This document shows positions 1 to 13,400 of a DNA stretch of 64,000 bases, in pieces. The position numbers and the translations under genes were made by a program. The notes under the pieces are model-generated. The model searched no databases, was not told where the DNA came from, and saw only the letters and a program-made list of their open reading frames with translations. The stretch's first letter is position 1; every line of letters begins with the position of its first letter. Source of the stretch: Chaetorhynchus papuensis (Eukaryota > Chordata > Aves > Passeriformes > Rhipiduridae); the NCBI GenBank assembly GCA_013396525.1, contig VWYX01000119.1:1210968-1274967 (forward strand), given 5' to 3'.

Positions 1-3000
1 AAATTATTGAGGTGTTCTATTTTAGTATATTATTTGACAATATCAGGTTTTCAGGTTTAGAAATCTACATACAAATGAGAAGGAGTTGTGAAAACTTCTG
101 ATTGATGGACTATCTTTCTTTCTGACAATTCTAATTATTTAAGGACTGCAAACGTTCAAATACTTCAAAGGCAGTGTTTTGCTACCTGACAGCAGTGTAA
201 CTCAGAGAGTGGCTCTCCCAAATAAATCCTTGCAATATAAAGAGGTTACAATCTGATATGTGATGGACTTAGACTTCTCTGGTGTCTATCTCACGACCTT
301 TTTCTCTCTGTGAAGCCTGGCTCTCCATTACTGCTCTGGTACAACACTTTAGCACAGATGCATTTATTTTGCCTAATACCACCTCTCAGGGTTACAGACA
401 TGAGGACTGAGGCAAGAATCAATGACTGTAGAACTGAGATCTTACTAAAAGCCTGCGAAGATGCAGAAAACTGAAGGTAGTTTTTCTGAATTCTGGAAAT
501 ATGTGTCCATCCACAGCCATTCATAGATAAACAGGTTCTTCATAAAGAGGGAAAGAAAGCAGCTTTTAACCCTTTCCATGGTGCTGTGTGCCTGCAGCTT
601 TCCTATAGGGTCAGAGGCAGAGAAAACCACTCCAAACCTGCTAGAAAGCTCTCAATCTAAGTGTTGTACAAGATAATCAGCAAAACTGACCACAAAGGAC
701 CATAAGCAGCAGAACATCCCCAGATGAGCAGCATGGAGAGCTGAGGGCAGTTACCAGTTCTGTGATGCCTGCAGTGAAAAAGCTCTTGGCAGGCGAGGGA
801 GCAGTTCAGGGACATACCAGTCTGCAGATGGAAAGCAAGTCTGGAAGCTGCTCTAAGTGAGGAGGGCTGCAGTGGGAGCATGGACTTTTTGCCGTGAATC
901 TGAAGGAACAAATACCATCATCCTTAGTTATCAACTGATGTTTGTTAATGCAACTTATCTTTGAATGACTGCCCATTTCTGAACTTTGGTGAGGTAACTT
1001 ACAAACTTGGTGTCTTAAATGTAGCTGGGGAAAAGAGCGAAGGGGAAAGGGGGAAGGGGAGGGAAATCTGCTAGCATTCATATTCCAGAGGGAATTAATT
1101 CTGTTGTATTTTTAAGGTTTCCGCTGCAGCTTTTAAGATATTTCCTGAAATCTGCAATTACATTCATGCAAGATCTGCATCCAGCTTTTTCTAAAATAAT
1201 GTTGAAGCAGACTATATGGTAACAAAAACAATTTTTTCTTTGAATGTCATCTCTCTTTTTGTTTATCAGCTGATGCTCTAGAAAGTAGTTCCTGCCTTGC
1301 AAGGCTGTTGATAGATAGTTCCCTGAGATAGCTCAGCATCTCAGCTACCTTGTGCCTGTGAAGTCCTTCTAAAACACTGAGGAAAATTTCAGTGTTCACC
1401 ACAAATTGATTTTGGAAGTTATTGGTAGTTCAGATCCTTGACAGCACTGAAGGTGTGAGGTGGAGCACGTGGGGAAAGGTGACAGTGCAGAGAATCAAAA
1501 GAAAGCATTGGGGCTGTTTGGGGGTTTTTTGGCGACAATCAGGAACCAGATTCAGCCTCACATGGTTGCAACAACAAGGGCACTGTTGGTGTGCCCTGAT
1601 CACTGCCTCAGTGCATGAACAACCTCCCACCCACGTGCACAGTCATCAGCACGTCTCCTGAATCTCCTCCCTGAGAGGAAAAAGGGAATCCTGGAGGATT
1701 ACAAAAATTCTTCAGGGTACAAGAGAGCAACAAAATGAATGTCTGATCATCCAAGGGGGGCAGAATAATCCCCACTTACAAAGCTGAAGATTTGGACACT
1801 TATATGACTGTTGTGTTGACCATACCATGGCCGCTGTGTTCTGCTCCTTAAAAAAAATGCTCTGTATTCATGGCCATTCCTTGTTCAGGAAGGAAAATGT
1901 TCAGATTCTCCAGTCAGACTGGTCACCAGTGGTCATTGAACAAGAGAGTAAGAACCCATATTAACTGATAATTAAGATATTTTATCATTATAGTTATTGG
2001 CATTCACCACCTACACCTAGAATTTTGTAAACTTCAAATGTGGATTCATCCTTCTTTTATTTATACCCACTTTTGAATATTAGTTAAATTCCTATAACTT
2101 AAGTGGAAATCAGACTAAAAACAACTAAAACTTCTGGGGATTTCTGCTTAAATGAAAATAGTTAGAAGATGAGAGACATATATGAACAAAATACCTGTGG
2201 GGTTTGACAGGTGACTCAAATAAAATATTTTTTAAGAATACACATGAACTCAGCGCATGAGGGAAAGAGTCATCCTCACAATTACCTTCCTAGTTGAAGA
2301 AAATTACAGTTTCAGGTCAACAGCATGCAGAGATGCCTGGAAGGTGTTGCCAAAGACCACCCCAACAGTGCATCTATGCTGTGTATATCACATTTGAAAT
2401 TAGTCAGCAACAGCTATGTCATCTTGATTTGCATGCTAATAAGACGATGTAATGATGCTCTGGAGAGAGGGATGTACAGTTAGCTGGCAATAAAATTTTT
2501 GGCTTTTCTGAATCACTGAAATTTCAAAATTCTCAAAGGTATATTTCTCTGACTTTGCACCCTGTCTCTTAAATAAAGAAACATCCCACTGTGGCCATAT
2601 CTATGATATCACCTCTTCAAGGAGAAAGGGATGTCACACATTTCTTTCTGAAAACAGCAGGTGCAGAAACTAAGTTATGGACATTTTTTCATAGACATGA
2701 GTTATGACAAAAGTTTGCACATTATCAGCCTTCTTGTTGAGAATAAGTCTACAGTATGGCTGAGAACAAGCTATGTTTCAGGGCCTACTGGACCCTGAAA
2801 CAGAGCACTAGACCCTGCTCCTGACAAATATCAGTTCAGGGAGAAATATGAAATGCCTTCTCATTGATAAATGTTGTTTCCAAGACAATCTCTCTTTGAG
2901 CTACAGGGCCATTTCCAAAATGTGAAAGGATCCTGGCTCCTTGCAGACAAGGGAGGGATGTGAAAGACCAGAGAGGCACCTCTGCACATGGGATGTTGAT

Positions 3001-6000
3001 GATTGCTGATCTCCCTCCTTATGGCAGACAAAGCAACACGTGAGTCTTTTGACATCTTTTCCCCTCAGTGCAGCCCTTCCTCACTTTTTTTTTTCCTCAC
3101 AAAAAAACTGAAAAAAACCTTCAGCATCTCATCACTGAAAGAATTTTTCAGCACAGGATTTTATAAATCATATCTTGCTACATTCATTTAGGAAGTTCTG
3201 ACCACACTTCTGCAGTCAGGGCTGTGGGCATACTTGCTTATACTGATTTCACTGTCATGCTAGATGGTTGCCCCTTGTTGTAATGAGGTCTTAAATTTTT
3301 TCCCTGTTGGTCTGAGCTGGTATTTTCCAGATTAGGGAGTTCTTTCCCTAAACTAACAGTGTGTTACATATTGTAGCACTGTTATGTCTTTGGGGGCTCA
3401 GTTTTCATGCAGGTGCCTAATGCCATTCTTGAAGATGATGCTCCAATGCAGACAGGATGTTTGGCTGATTTCTGCTTCAGATGGCTTTTACCATCTTTTC
3501 TTTATTGCTGCCAGGGTTTTCTCTTGCTTCCCTGGGGACGCCAGATGCATCTAATGAGTCAGTTCCAGCTTCGAAGCTGAAACAGGTCATGGACAGCAGC
3601 CATGTGTTGTTCAGATTCTTGCATGGAAGGGAATTTCCTTTTTCTCTTGCTGGACCAATTCACTCAGTAATAACTTGTTTAAGATCAAATTGGCATTGCT
3701 TTTAGTTAACTCGAAACTTCTCTAACCTTATCCTTAATTCCAAGTTTTTATTATATGCTAAAAGGGGAGAGTTGCCTTAAAAGAAATCTGGTTCCTCGGA
3801 CAGTGTACCTTGCTCCCAGCTTAAGTGATAGGAAAAGGACTGTTTAAACACAAAAGGCACAGGCTGTAGCTGGTGAAAAATTAGACAACAATCAGAAGCA
3901 ACTCCTCAGTGTTGCATAAGTAGATATATAACATATAATGTACTGCAACATCACAGCAGGTCTCCCAAATTGAAAACAAAGAGAAATAAAAGACTGCCAT
4001 ACCTTGGCTCTTAAATCCCTGAATGTGTTGCCTGTGTTGATTAGTTACTTTGATTTGTGCTTCCCTGCACAGCTCATTTTTCCCTTTAATAAGAGTTTGG
4101 CTTGTAAATTGTCACTTGCATTTGCACCAAACAGTGCAATTAGGCTGGAGTGACAGAATATATTACATTGTTTGTTTTCCATTATGTTTATTCCAGATGG
4201 TTTTTGTCACTGACTCTTTTTCTGAGCTGGGCTGTTAATAAACATAGGCTAAATCTAATGAATAAATTTGCCTGCTTAGTACAGATCTGTGGTGGTGGCT
4301 GAGATGGGGTTATGCTGCTGAGTAATGGGTTCACAGTAGAACTACAGAAATGTCAATTCTTGCTCACTTATGAGAGGCAAACTGTGCCCATGGTTAGTGA
4401 GGGGTTAAAGAAGATGCTTATGTGGGATTTTTTTCCTTTAAAAGACATAAATTTAAAATTTAAACAGAGGTTAGGATGAGCTCACAGTTGTGATGCTTTA
4501 TTGCTTCTCTGAACACAGGAAATGTTTTATGGTACATCTACAGAGTGAGTACCTGTTCTCAAGCTTTTCATTGCCAGGAAGCTCCTCCATGCCCTTGAGT
4601 CAGCTGTTTCAGTTTTTGTCTTGGTTCCTGAACAAATACTTCTTTTCTTCTTCAACTATCTTGTCTCTTCAAATAGAAGTTGTTCAAAGTCCCTGACTAG
4701 GCTGGAGATGCAAAATCGATTTTAGAAAAATAGCTGGAACATTTTGGAGAAAACATATGGTATAAAGAAGAAATGTGGATGTCTACAGGGCAGCAGGACT
4801 TGTCTTAATCTGTTCACTTGCCAAAGTGGTGTTGACTGGAAAAAAAATGAAAGCTGTGACAGCAGGTCTTGGAAAAGTCATAACACTTAAGGAGATTTCC
4901 AGTAGTAGCCTCTTAGTTTTTCCATCAGAAAAGAACATAAGAAAACCCAGCATGAAATACAACATGGTCTGTCCTACCATCTTGCAAAAGCTTTAAAAGC
5001 TGCATGAGAAGAGGTGACCGTGGTTGCTTAGCAGTGGGATCTTGGTTAAAGTGAGTCTTGGTTAAAGAGCACAGTTTTCAGAAGATCAGCTAAAAGAAGA
5101 TTATAGTAAACAAATTTTGTTTCTACTAACATTTCCCACTTTCTCTGAACTCTTCCAGAGAACTTATAAGCAGGAAGCTGACAGCAGTGCTGCCTTTTGT
5201 CAGTACAATGGCTTCTCACGTGTCTGTCAGCTGCTTAGCTGTGCTCTGAGCAACAAAAACAGTGTCTCTGTCTCTGAGGGTAATGCAAGGCAATGCTTCC
5301 TCAAGTGAAAAACCAAGTGATGAACACTGGAAGAAGAAATAGTTCATCTGGGCTCATATGGACCCACTAGCAGCAGGCTGGGGGCCCATTCAGTGCCGTG
5401 AACTGGGTGTCAGTGGGTCTCAGCCATGGTGGAGAAGTGAAAGTTTCTAGGAACAGGACTAGACAAAGAAGGGGAAGGAGAAGTAAGAGGTGTGGGAGCA
5501 ATGACTAAAGAAGGCCCCAAAGGAATGGTGAGCTAAGAAAGGCTAGAAAGACATGGTTGTTTTGGTAACTGAGATATAAGGAAAATGAGGATACAGCCTG
5601 TACCCACAGCACTGAGTGCCTGGCCAGGCTGCGAGGTGTCAGAGTGTTAGCCCTTCTGGAGTTGATTCAGGGCATTCCAGTGCTTGAATTCACATAGTAA
5701 AATTAAACCTTGTGTCAGGCTTGTTTCCTATGGGGCTTAGGCTCTGCTTTTTGATTCAATCATTTAAGAATGCAAAGCTCTTCTACTGGGTCTGGGCTTT
5801 AACAGCATCTTTGCTTTGCCATCACCAGGCTGTTGCTGACAGTGGAGCAGATCCATGGTAATGAAATGCATGGCAAAAAGGTCCCTGTCTGGCTGCAGCT
5901 GCTCAGTCATGCTGTTTCTGTAGGGCCTGATTCACCTCTGGACGGTGCTTTGTTTTCTGTGTCTTACCCACCATACTCTTCCTAGGCACCCCTGCATGTC

Positions 6001-7576
6001 CACTTGCACAGCGGGGCAGTGGTGAGTCTGCTCCACAGATGCCCAATTAAGGCTGAGTATTTACTGTGAAATAAGACAAATTAACAACTTGTACATCAGA
6101 TTCCTGAGTGTTTCACTGGTGGGGAGAAGAAGAGTTTAGCCACCCTTAGCCTGCTCTCTTTGTATGTAGTGTCATACTAAAATGCAGCAAGGTGCAAGAT
6201 GCACAGCAGAACTTGGAGGCAGACAAACGGGGCTTGGCCAGGATAGGACTTGGCTTTCATAATTCTGAACAATAGTTCCTACTTCTGCCACTTAACTCTT
6301 CATTTAGCCCAGTTCCTGGCCCTTGGAGGGCTCCAGTGAGTTTCTTCTCATTTCATGTTTTTCTCTATCACACTCCTTAGTTTCAAGCTGACCATAATCA
6401 GGTACTTCCATGTCACTTCCCTCACCCCCAGGCATTCCTTTGGGTGGAAGGTGCCTTCAGATTTCAGAGTTATGCTTCCTCTGCTCCCCAGACCCACCAG
6501 TTTAATTTTTCTTAGGATTCTTGAGTCTGGCAGTACTCTGTAATTCTCATACTGAGAGGTAGTCTACTAAGAAGGTACACGAGGAAAAATTCTGTGGTGT
6601 TATTTTTTGTTCTATTAACAAGTGGAGAAGATGCAGCAGGCATGATGCTTTTGTTCACTTATTTATGAGTAGTTCCTATTCAAAGGAGTGAGAGAGTGTC
6701 AAGGAACACGGACCAGTCTCTACTTGGTCACTCCTTGAAAAACTGGAAATGACCATGATGTAGTCTGATGACTTCCTCTGGATCTACAATGGACCGTTCT
6801 AGTGAGAACATAGTTCAGTCCACTGATTTTACATCACATCTCAATGGACATGGACATTATATGCAGTGTGTTAAAACCTATATGAATGCTTATTAAGAGT
6901 TCAATAACAATGGTTTTTACTGAGAATTATTTAAAAATGCATTCTCTTTCTTCACTACTTCCACCCGCTCTCTTTTGGTCTTCTGTGATTATTGCTGTAC
7001 TATTGCTGAGCACCTTGGCCATAAAAACAGGCAGCAATTGCAAAGTCTTTAGTGAAGTTTGTGAAGTATTTCACATTTCTCATTTTGTTTGTCATAGTAT
7101 TTTGCTGTCAGCTTAGACTTTCTGAGTCTTGTCTTTTTAACTCCAGAATGAGTTACTGTATTTGGAAACATTTCATGTAGAATTTTGAAAGAAAAATAAT
7201 TTATTACACCCAAAAATTATGTCATGAACCAAAATTTATTTTATCCATCTCCTTTATGAAAAGGATATTTTAGCCTGTTGTAAGAAATGTTGATAACAAT
7301 TATTGGATGTCTTCATTGACCTTGTTAACACCATCCAGGATGGTATTTAAAAACTGTTAAGGAAAACTGTTTCACTTAAAGATCAGTTGCATAGCAATTT
7401 TTGTAGCAAACTCAAATAGAAAAATGTTTTAGGTCTATTATTAGGCTCTATCCAATTCTACTCAGGCCATTAAAGATGATTCATAAAATATTGCACATTT
7501 GGTCCAAGTCAGCTTCTGTGCTTACAGCTTGCATAATCCTATAAACCACTCCAGTGCCCATACATCACTTGATTCA

Positions 7577-7619
7577 CATCACTACACCCACGTAGTGATG
7601 CATTGCAAAACGTGCAATG
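7577..7619. repeat. Two abutting perfect hairpins upstream of an A20 tract
   Basis: CATCACTAC (7577-7585) pairs perfectly with GTAGTGATG (7592-7600) across a 6-nt loop. CATTGCA (7601-7607) pairs perfectly with TGCAATG (7613-7619) across a 5-nt loop. The two stems touch with no base between them. An uninterrupted run of 20 A follows 27 bases later. The sequence shows the potential to fold; whether this was ever an RNA is inference. Confidence 0.55.
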
Positions 7620-7646
7620 TACTTGAAGTTGATGACCCTTTCACCT

Positions 7647-7666
7647 AAAAAAAAAAAAAAAAAAAA
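7647..7666 (+). repeat. A20 homopolymer tract
   Basis: Twenty consecutive A, then G and six more A. It could be a plain homopolymer or the tail of a retroposed transcript. No clear target-site duplication was found around it. Confidence 0.9.
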
Positions 7667-9967
7667 GAAAAAATATGGAAAAAGTGCCTGTGCTCTCAGT
7701 GAGAGGAGTAGAAGGCAGAAGAATGACATTACAGCATGAATGCTCCACAGAGCTGGATGTAACAGGAGCTACACCTTGCACTGAAAATTTCATGGGTCTT
7801 CTCCCATTTATTTTCATCTCTGTAATATGCTAATGTGTTGGCTTTACAGTGTAGCATGCTGCCAGAGCACTGCAGCAACTGCACTCAATGCCAGATGCTA
7901 AAAAAGCTTCTTGAAATATTACTAAATAAGGAATTGTGAATGTTCTTCATGGGAAAAATAAGTCCATTCCCTGAGCAGTAAGAATAAAGGAATCTCTCAA
8001 GTCTAATAGCTGTTTGTCAAGAGCCTGTGCTTCTTTATGGTGTTTTTCTTCCTTTTCATTTAATTTCTCTAACTTTCAACCCTGGCTTGATAATATTTTT
8101 TTTAAACTAAAATGATCTATAATTTACTATTGCTTTATTATTGTTCGAGATGCATCCTGATCCATTCAAAGGAGTAGCAACATACCAAGATTTCATTACA
8201 TGAGAAAATCCCAGTATCTGAAGGCTAGTTATTTGGAAGAAAATGGTGCTAAGGGCTAAAAGCAGTACTGTTGCTGGGTGTGTTACCATATTTCCTAAAT
8301 AAAGGGTGTTTGTTTCAGGATAATAAAACACTTTCTGCAGGTTGCCATGATGGCTAACTGCCTCACGGAGTCTCTGGCCAGGAGGGGAGCACTGTACTCA
8401 CTTGGTCAGTGGGGGCAAGACCTGGCTATGAGGGAGGGCAAGCCATGGGTCCCAAAGGATTATGATCATAGTGCTAACATTCCAAGCTGGAACCCAAGAT
8501 ACTTTTTTCCATGGCAGGGTATTCAGGTCTGGGGATAATTAAATGGCAGCATAATTAAATGCCGGCATCAGCCTGACTCAGTCCTCTCCCGAAAGGACCG
8601 TGCTATAGCCCTCGAGGCAGCACCAGCCTGCTCTTGCTCCTTGTCTCCCTCCCTGCCACATCTCCTCTACCACAGCAGGCTCCTATAGAAGACCCAAGGG
8701 CCTTCTCAGCACTCATCTGGTGTATGAACAGTGCAGAGCTGTCCTGTCTTGGGCTGGCAGGTTTCACAGCACCTGCTGGGTCTGCTGGCCTTGCACACTC
8801 ACAGAAGGCACATCACTACAGGGGACAGGGGCTGCCGTAGGACCCCTGCTTTACAAAGGGGAATGAATCACAGCCAGCGAGGCCCAGGCACAGGGGCACC
8901 ACAGCAGTAGCAGAGCAGGCAAACAAGCTGATGAAACATCTCTTGATCTGCTGGTCCACGTGCAGGACTCCTGGATACTCCTGAGGCTGTGCAGTGCTTG
9001 CCGTCACCTGGTCACGGTATCGCTTCAGAGAGGAAACAGATAAGCCCCTTCTATCTGAGACATCTTCTGTCTACCACATTAGCTCTCCCACAGGTTGCCA
9101 AGATCACTTTATTTACCATTTAAAATTTTTTATGGAAATTGAGAAGTCTCCAAGATCATCACTAAAATGTGCAGTGGGGACAAGTGGAAAAACTAAATTT
9201 ATCACTGGAAAAACAAAGACAATACTCTTGTGAGCGGTTGGAAATCAGTTTGGCACTGCAGTTACAGCACTTCAGTGTCTTCTTTTTTTTATAAAAATTG
9301 TTTTTCTCAGTTTTCTTCAAGTTCAATCGGTAATCATTTGTTTTGTTGGGTTTGTATTGGTCTGACAGTTTTCATGTCTCTCTCATTCACAGCCTGACTT
9401 CTCAGTTTGCTAAAGGACAGCTGATAAAACTCAGTTTCAGATAAACCAAAAATTACATTTATGCCATAAATACCCTCTGTGATTATGGGAAGATACGGTC
9501 AGTCTCTTTTCATTGGCAGTGAAATCAGTGCATAAAGTATGCTTGAATATAATTGTTCTTTGTTTTCTCAAGGACATCATGCCAATTTCTCTTTTTTCAG
9601 TACTGTCCTTATCTGAACCTTTAAACCCTTCCTTTCTAAATGATGAAAAGTAGTTCCCTGTATACCCTGTAAAATCCTCTGCCTCTCCTTAGGGTATCCA
9701 TATCCACTACACTCAATAAAGAGAAGAGTAAAAGGAAATATGTCATCTCATGAGCACAGCAGTCATACCAATTGCTGTGCTGAGATTTTCCCAGCTGCTA
9801 ATGATTTACAATGGAATTCTTATCGTTTCAAGGACACTTAGCTCCTAATAGTGTTCAGAAATATCTTAGTTTATGGTCTCGGCTATTGGGAGTCATTATA
9901 ATCAGATTACATATTTCAATGGTAAAATCACCAAAGATCTGGATCCTGAGGATGTACCAGAGACGTT

Positions 9968-10450
9968 ATAGAATCACAGAATGGGTAAGGCTGGAAGGGA
10001 GGTCCTCTAGTCCAACCCCTCTACTCAACCAGGATTGTTGAGCACATTATTCAGGATTGTGTCCAGACAGCTTTGAGAAGGAGACTCCACAACCTCTCTG
10101 GGCAACCTGTTCCAGTGTTTGGTCACCTGCACAGTACAGAAATTCTTCCTCATGTTCAGGTGGAACTTCCTGGGCATCAGTCTCTGCCCATTGCCTCTTG
10201 TCCTATTGCTTGGCAGCACTGAGCAGAGCCTGGCTCCATCCTCCTGGCACCCTCCCTTCAGATACTGACAGACATTGATGAGCTCCCCTCTCAGCCATCT
10301 CTTCTTAAGGCTGAACAGGCCCAGCTCTCTCAGCCTTTCCTCATAAGGGAGATGCTCCAGTCTCTTAATCACCTTTGTTTCCTTCCTCTGGACCTGCATC
10401 AGGAGCTTCATGTCTCTCTTGCACTGAGAAGTCCAGCACCAGCTCCTTTC
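9968..10450 (-). mobile_element. CR1 LINE, 5'-truncated 3' fragment
   Basis: The complement carries a 152-codon open frame (10025-10483) whose translation has the C-terminal CR1 ORF2 signature: RLEHLPYEERLRELGLFSL, then YLKGG, RTRGNG, KFHLNMRKNF and HWNRLPREVVESP. On the + strand the element begins with the reverse complement of the CR1 3' end (TAGAATCACAGAATGG near 9968). Only the last part of ORF2 and the 3' UTR remain, as is usual for 5'-truncated avian CR1 insertions. This fragment has kept its frame open over about 150 codons, which suggests a fairly young copy, but no endonuclease or polymerase core is present. The limits are approximate. Confidence 0.93.
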
Positions 10451-13400
10451 ACAGAGCTGGTTACCTCTCACAGTGCAAAGCACTCTGAGTAACTAGGAGC
10501 TTTAGTTATGAATTAACAACCAAACCAGAGACTGCACCAAAGCTTCCATCCCTCAGCTGGAAGAAAGCTGGACTGCAGGTGGGGGTCAGGTCACACAAGC
10601 CACCATCCCTCAGCATCAGGCTGTTTGTTTGACTCTGAGAGGGTTTTGGAGAGCAGCAGTGAGGCCGTTGTCACTCGACATGAAATTTCCATTATGAATT
10701 ACGCTGCAAACAGAACAACAACAACAAAGTCTATTTCTTTCATTATGTTTTAAATTTATCCATATTCTATCATCATATTATAACCATCACAGTGTCTCAG
10801 CAATAGCAGGATGGTGCAGGATGGACAGACCAGGACATCTCTTCCTTGCAAGTAGCTTTCAAGAGTTGTAAGTGGTTTTCTTCTCTCTGTTTGTGCTTTA
10901 TGAGTATTAATTAACTCCTCTGGTACCACTGCAGGGCAGGAAATCATTGCCCTCCATATGGAAATAGAGAAATGAAGCGGATTATGTGATTTGCCCAAAG
11001 CTAAAAAGACAATTGTTATCAGCACTAGGGTGAGAACTGATGATTTTTCTTAGTGCCTGGTCCTGTAATGCAATTAGCAGAGAACCTCCCTTCCCCTCAT
11101 CCTCTGCTGTGTTACCCTCCACCTGCGAATGGCACTGACTCCAGCAGCGCCTGATATTTGAAGCTGCATTTTGCTGCTAAGATTAATTTCCACTCAGGAT
11201 GACTCCAACCAATACATTTTTGCATCTAAGAGAAACATTAAAATGTACCTTTGAATTAAAGGGCTGTAAGAATCCCCTTTAACTGCAGCATGAGCCTGAT
11301 GCTGAAGTAATTTTCCAGGAACAAGCTGATGCTACAGCAGCATTTTTTGTGCCATCTAGTGGTTGAAGAAAATAAGATGCCACGCTCTGCCCCAACGTGC
11401 CACCCAGCACCAGTGCCACAGCAAATCCAGCTCCTGCTCTGACAACCTCTGCCCCACTTAGGGCTGCTTGTGCCTCTTTTTTCTTTTGCTGCTCCTGTTG
11501 CCAGTGTTTCACTTGGATGGCTGTGAGCTGCTAAAACTCTGGAAAGCTGCAGTAAGGAGTGGTCTGAGAAAAGAGATAAGTAAATGAATATTCTTAGGAC
11601 CACTCTCAGCTTACATATATTCCATGTTTCTGTGGAATAGGGAACACTTTCTTCACTGCTTGGAGAGTGTGAAGGAAACGGTGGGGACTGAGGAAGCAAT
11701 CAATATACACAGAATATTACTAATTATTTTCCTGAGGAGAAGGACACAACAAGGTGCCTTGGAGAAGGGAGCTAGCTGCTCCACTGGGCAGGCCACTTTC
11801 AGGGAGGACAAGCAATGCTCAGAGAGGACCTCAGGGATGGGGCTTAGACCTGGGGTTATTTTCAGCCATCTTTTTGATTAACTGTTCAAAAAACACAGAG
11901 AGGGACTGATTTCTGCATATAGCCATGATCTTTAAAAGCACAATCAAAAGAAATAATTCCCTAGCAAGGGCAGTGAGGAAGGACTGCACCTCACATATAT
12001 GCTTGATTAATAAATGCCTTTAGAGTTAAGGAAAGCCAGAGAGCACCATAAGCAACAGTGATATTTTTCCTACGTTTTAGTGGAAACAGCATTTTCTAAG
12101 GGATTTAAGTTGCTTTTAGTCTAACACATTTTAACTGAGAATAGTCATGAGAATAAATATGATAGTTCCTAATGCAGATAGAGTTTAAGATACAAAAAGC
12201 ATGTTTATTTGTCACAGTTGACCTTCGTGTAACATAGAAAGTCCAAAACCATCTGCTGAGACCGTTTTGGCCCAGTGAAGCTAAGCAGCTCACCAGACTT
12301 GGTCAACATTGTTTCATACTTTGCCTGTACACACATTAACACATTAGGTAAAAATATAACAGCTTGATGAGAAAAGCTTCCGTGTTTGGATTGGACTGCC
12401 TTTGACAATCCTTCAGCATCCCCACAGCCCTGGCTCAAGCCAATGTCAAGACCTTGGTAAATGAGCAGTCCAAAGACATTGAGTCTGTGCTATTCTCCAA
12501 AACTCCTTGCCCAGAGGCCACACACCATGACCAGCAGTGGGACAGGTTCCTGCTCCCACACCAGCATAGGCAACCTGCAAATAGATGGTGTTCTCCAGAT
12601 CCAGCTGTGCCAACCCCAGCTTGTTCCATGTTCCCACACTGTCCCCTGGCTAGTTAGGGCTCCCCACTCCCTGACAGATAAAATGCACCAGAGCAACAAG
12701 AGCTCTCATTCCCACCGGACTAATTTGGACTGAAAGAGGCCAGGAGATGCATTTGAAGCACTCAGCAGAGCTGACTGTGTGCCCAGGAGGCCAGAGTGGG
12801 CAGGCAGGCAGTGACCTCTCCCATCACCACCCCTAAGGTCATGTCTGCACCCTGTTTAAGCTGAAGAGGATCTGGGATGGCTGTGCCAGCAGAGAGAGCT
12901 GCGAGGGCAATAACCTCCAGCAGCGTGGCTTGTAATCTTCATCTGGCACAGCTCTCTACAAATAGAACATCTGTCCACGGCCTAAAGAGATGTTTCAAAA
13001 CTGATTTAATTAGACCAGCACAAGCACCCATCTGGATACTTTTAGCTCTTTGGCTCCCATTCACCTAGCAGACAACGGCAATGGATAAAAATAATTTTCA
13101 CCTGCCCCAGCTGCAAAGTGGTCAAAAGGAAAAGATGATGTATCAGCCATGCCAGCATACTAAACTTTTGACAGATACATCTGGTGAATCCTGATGAGGT
13201 GCATTATGAAGTTGCCACCTGAGATCTCCTGCCCAAGGTGGCCACGTGTCCAGAAGGGGCAGTGGGGCAATGTGTGCCTGCAGCCACGCAAAGCCCAGAG
13301 TCTCAGCCCAAACAGCTGATTCCAGTGGGTCCAACGAGCTCAGGAATGGGTTACATTGCACTGTGCCTTGGTCAGTCATTTACTACATGGGAAGCCTTCC

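Larger units (their letters stand above)
1..9967. other. Intergenic region, no gene recognised
   Basis: About 10 kb with no reading frame longer than about 90 codons and no recognisable protein family on either strand. The sequence is mostly AT-rich, with mild GC-richer patches such as 8560-9010. It holds an A20 tract at 7647-7666 preceded by two short hairpins, listed separately. By known synteny it would lie on the side of C1QTNF7 that faces CPEB2 in mammals, but CPEB2 is not visible here. Distant enhancers or non-coding transcripts cannot be judged by eye. Confidence 0.7.

Noticed and set aside
10025..10483. 152-codon open frame considered as a host gene
   Set aside because: Its translation is the C-terminal part of CR1 ORF2, so it is a transposon fragment.
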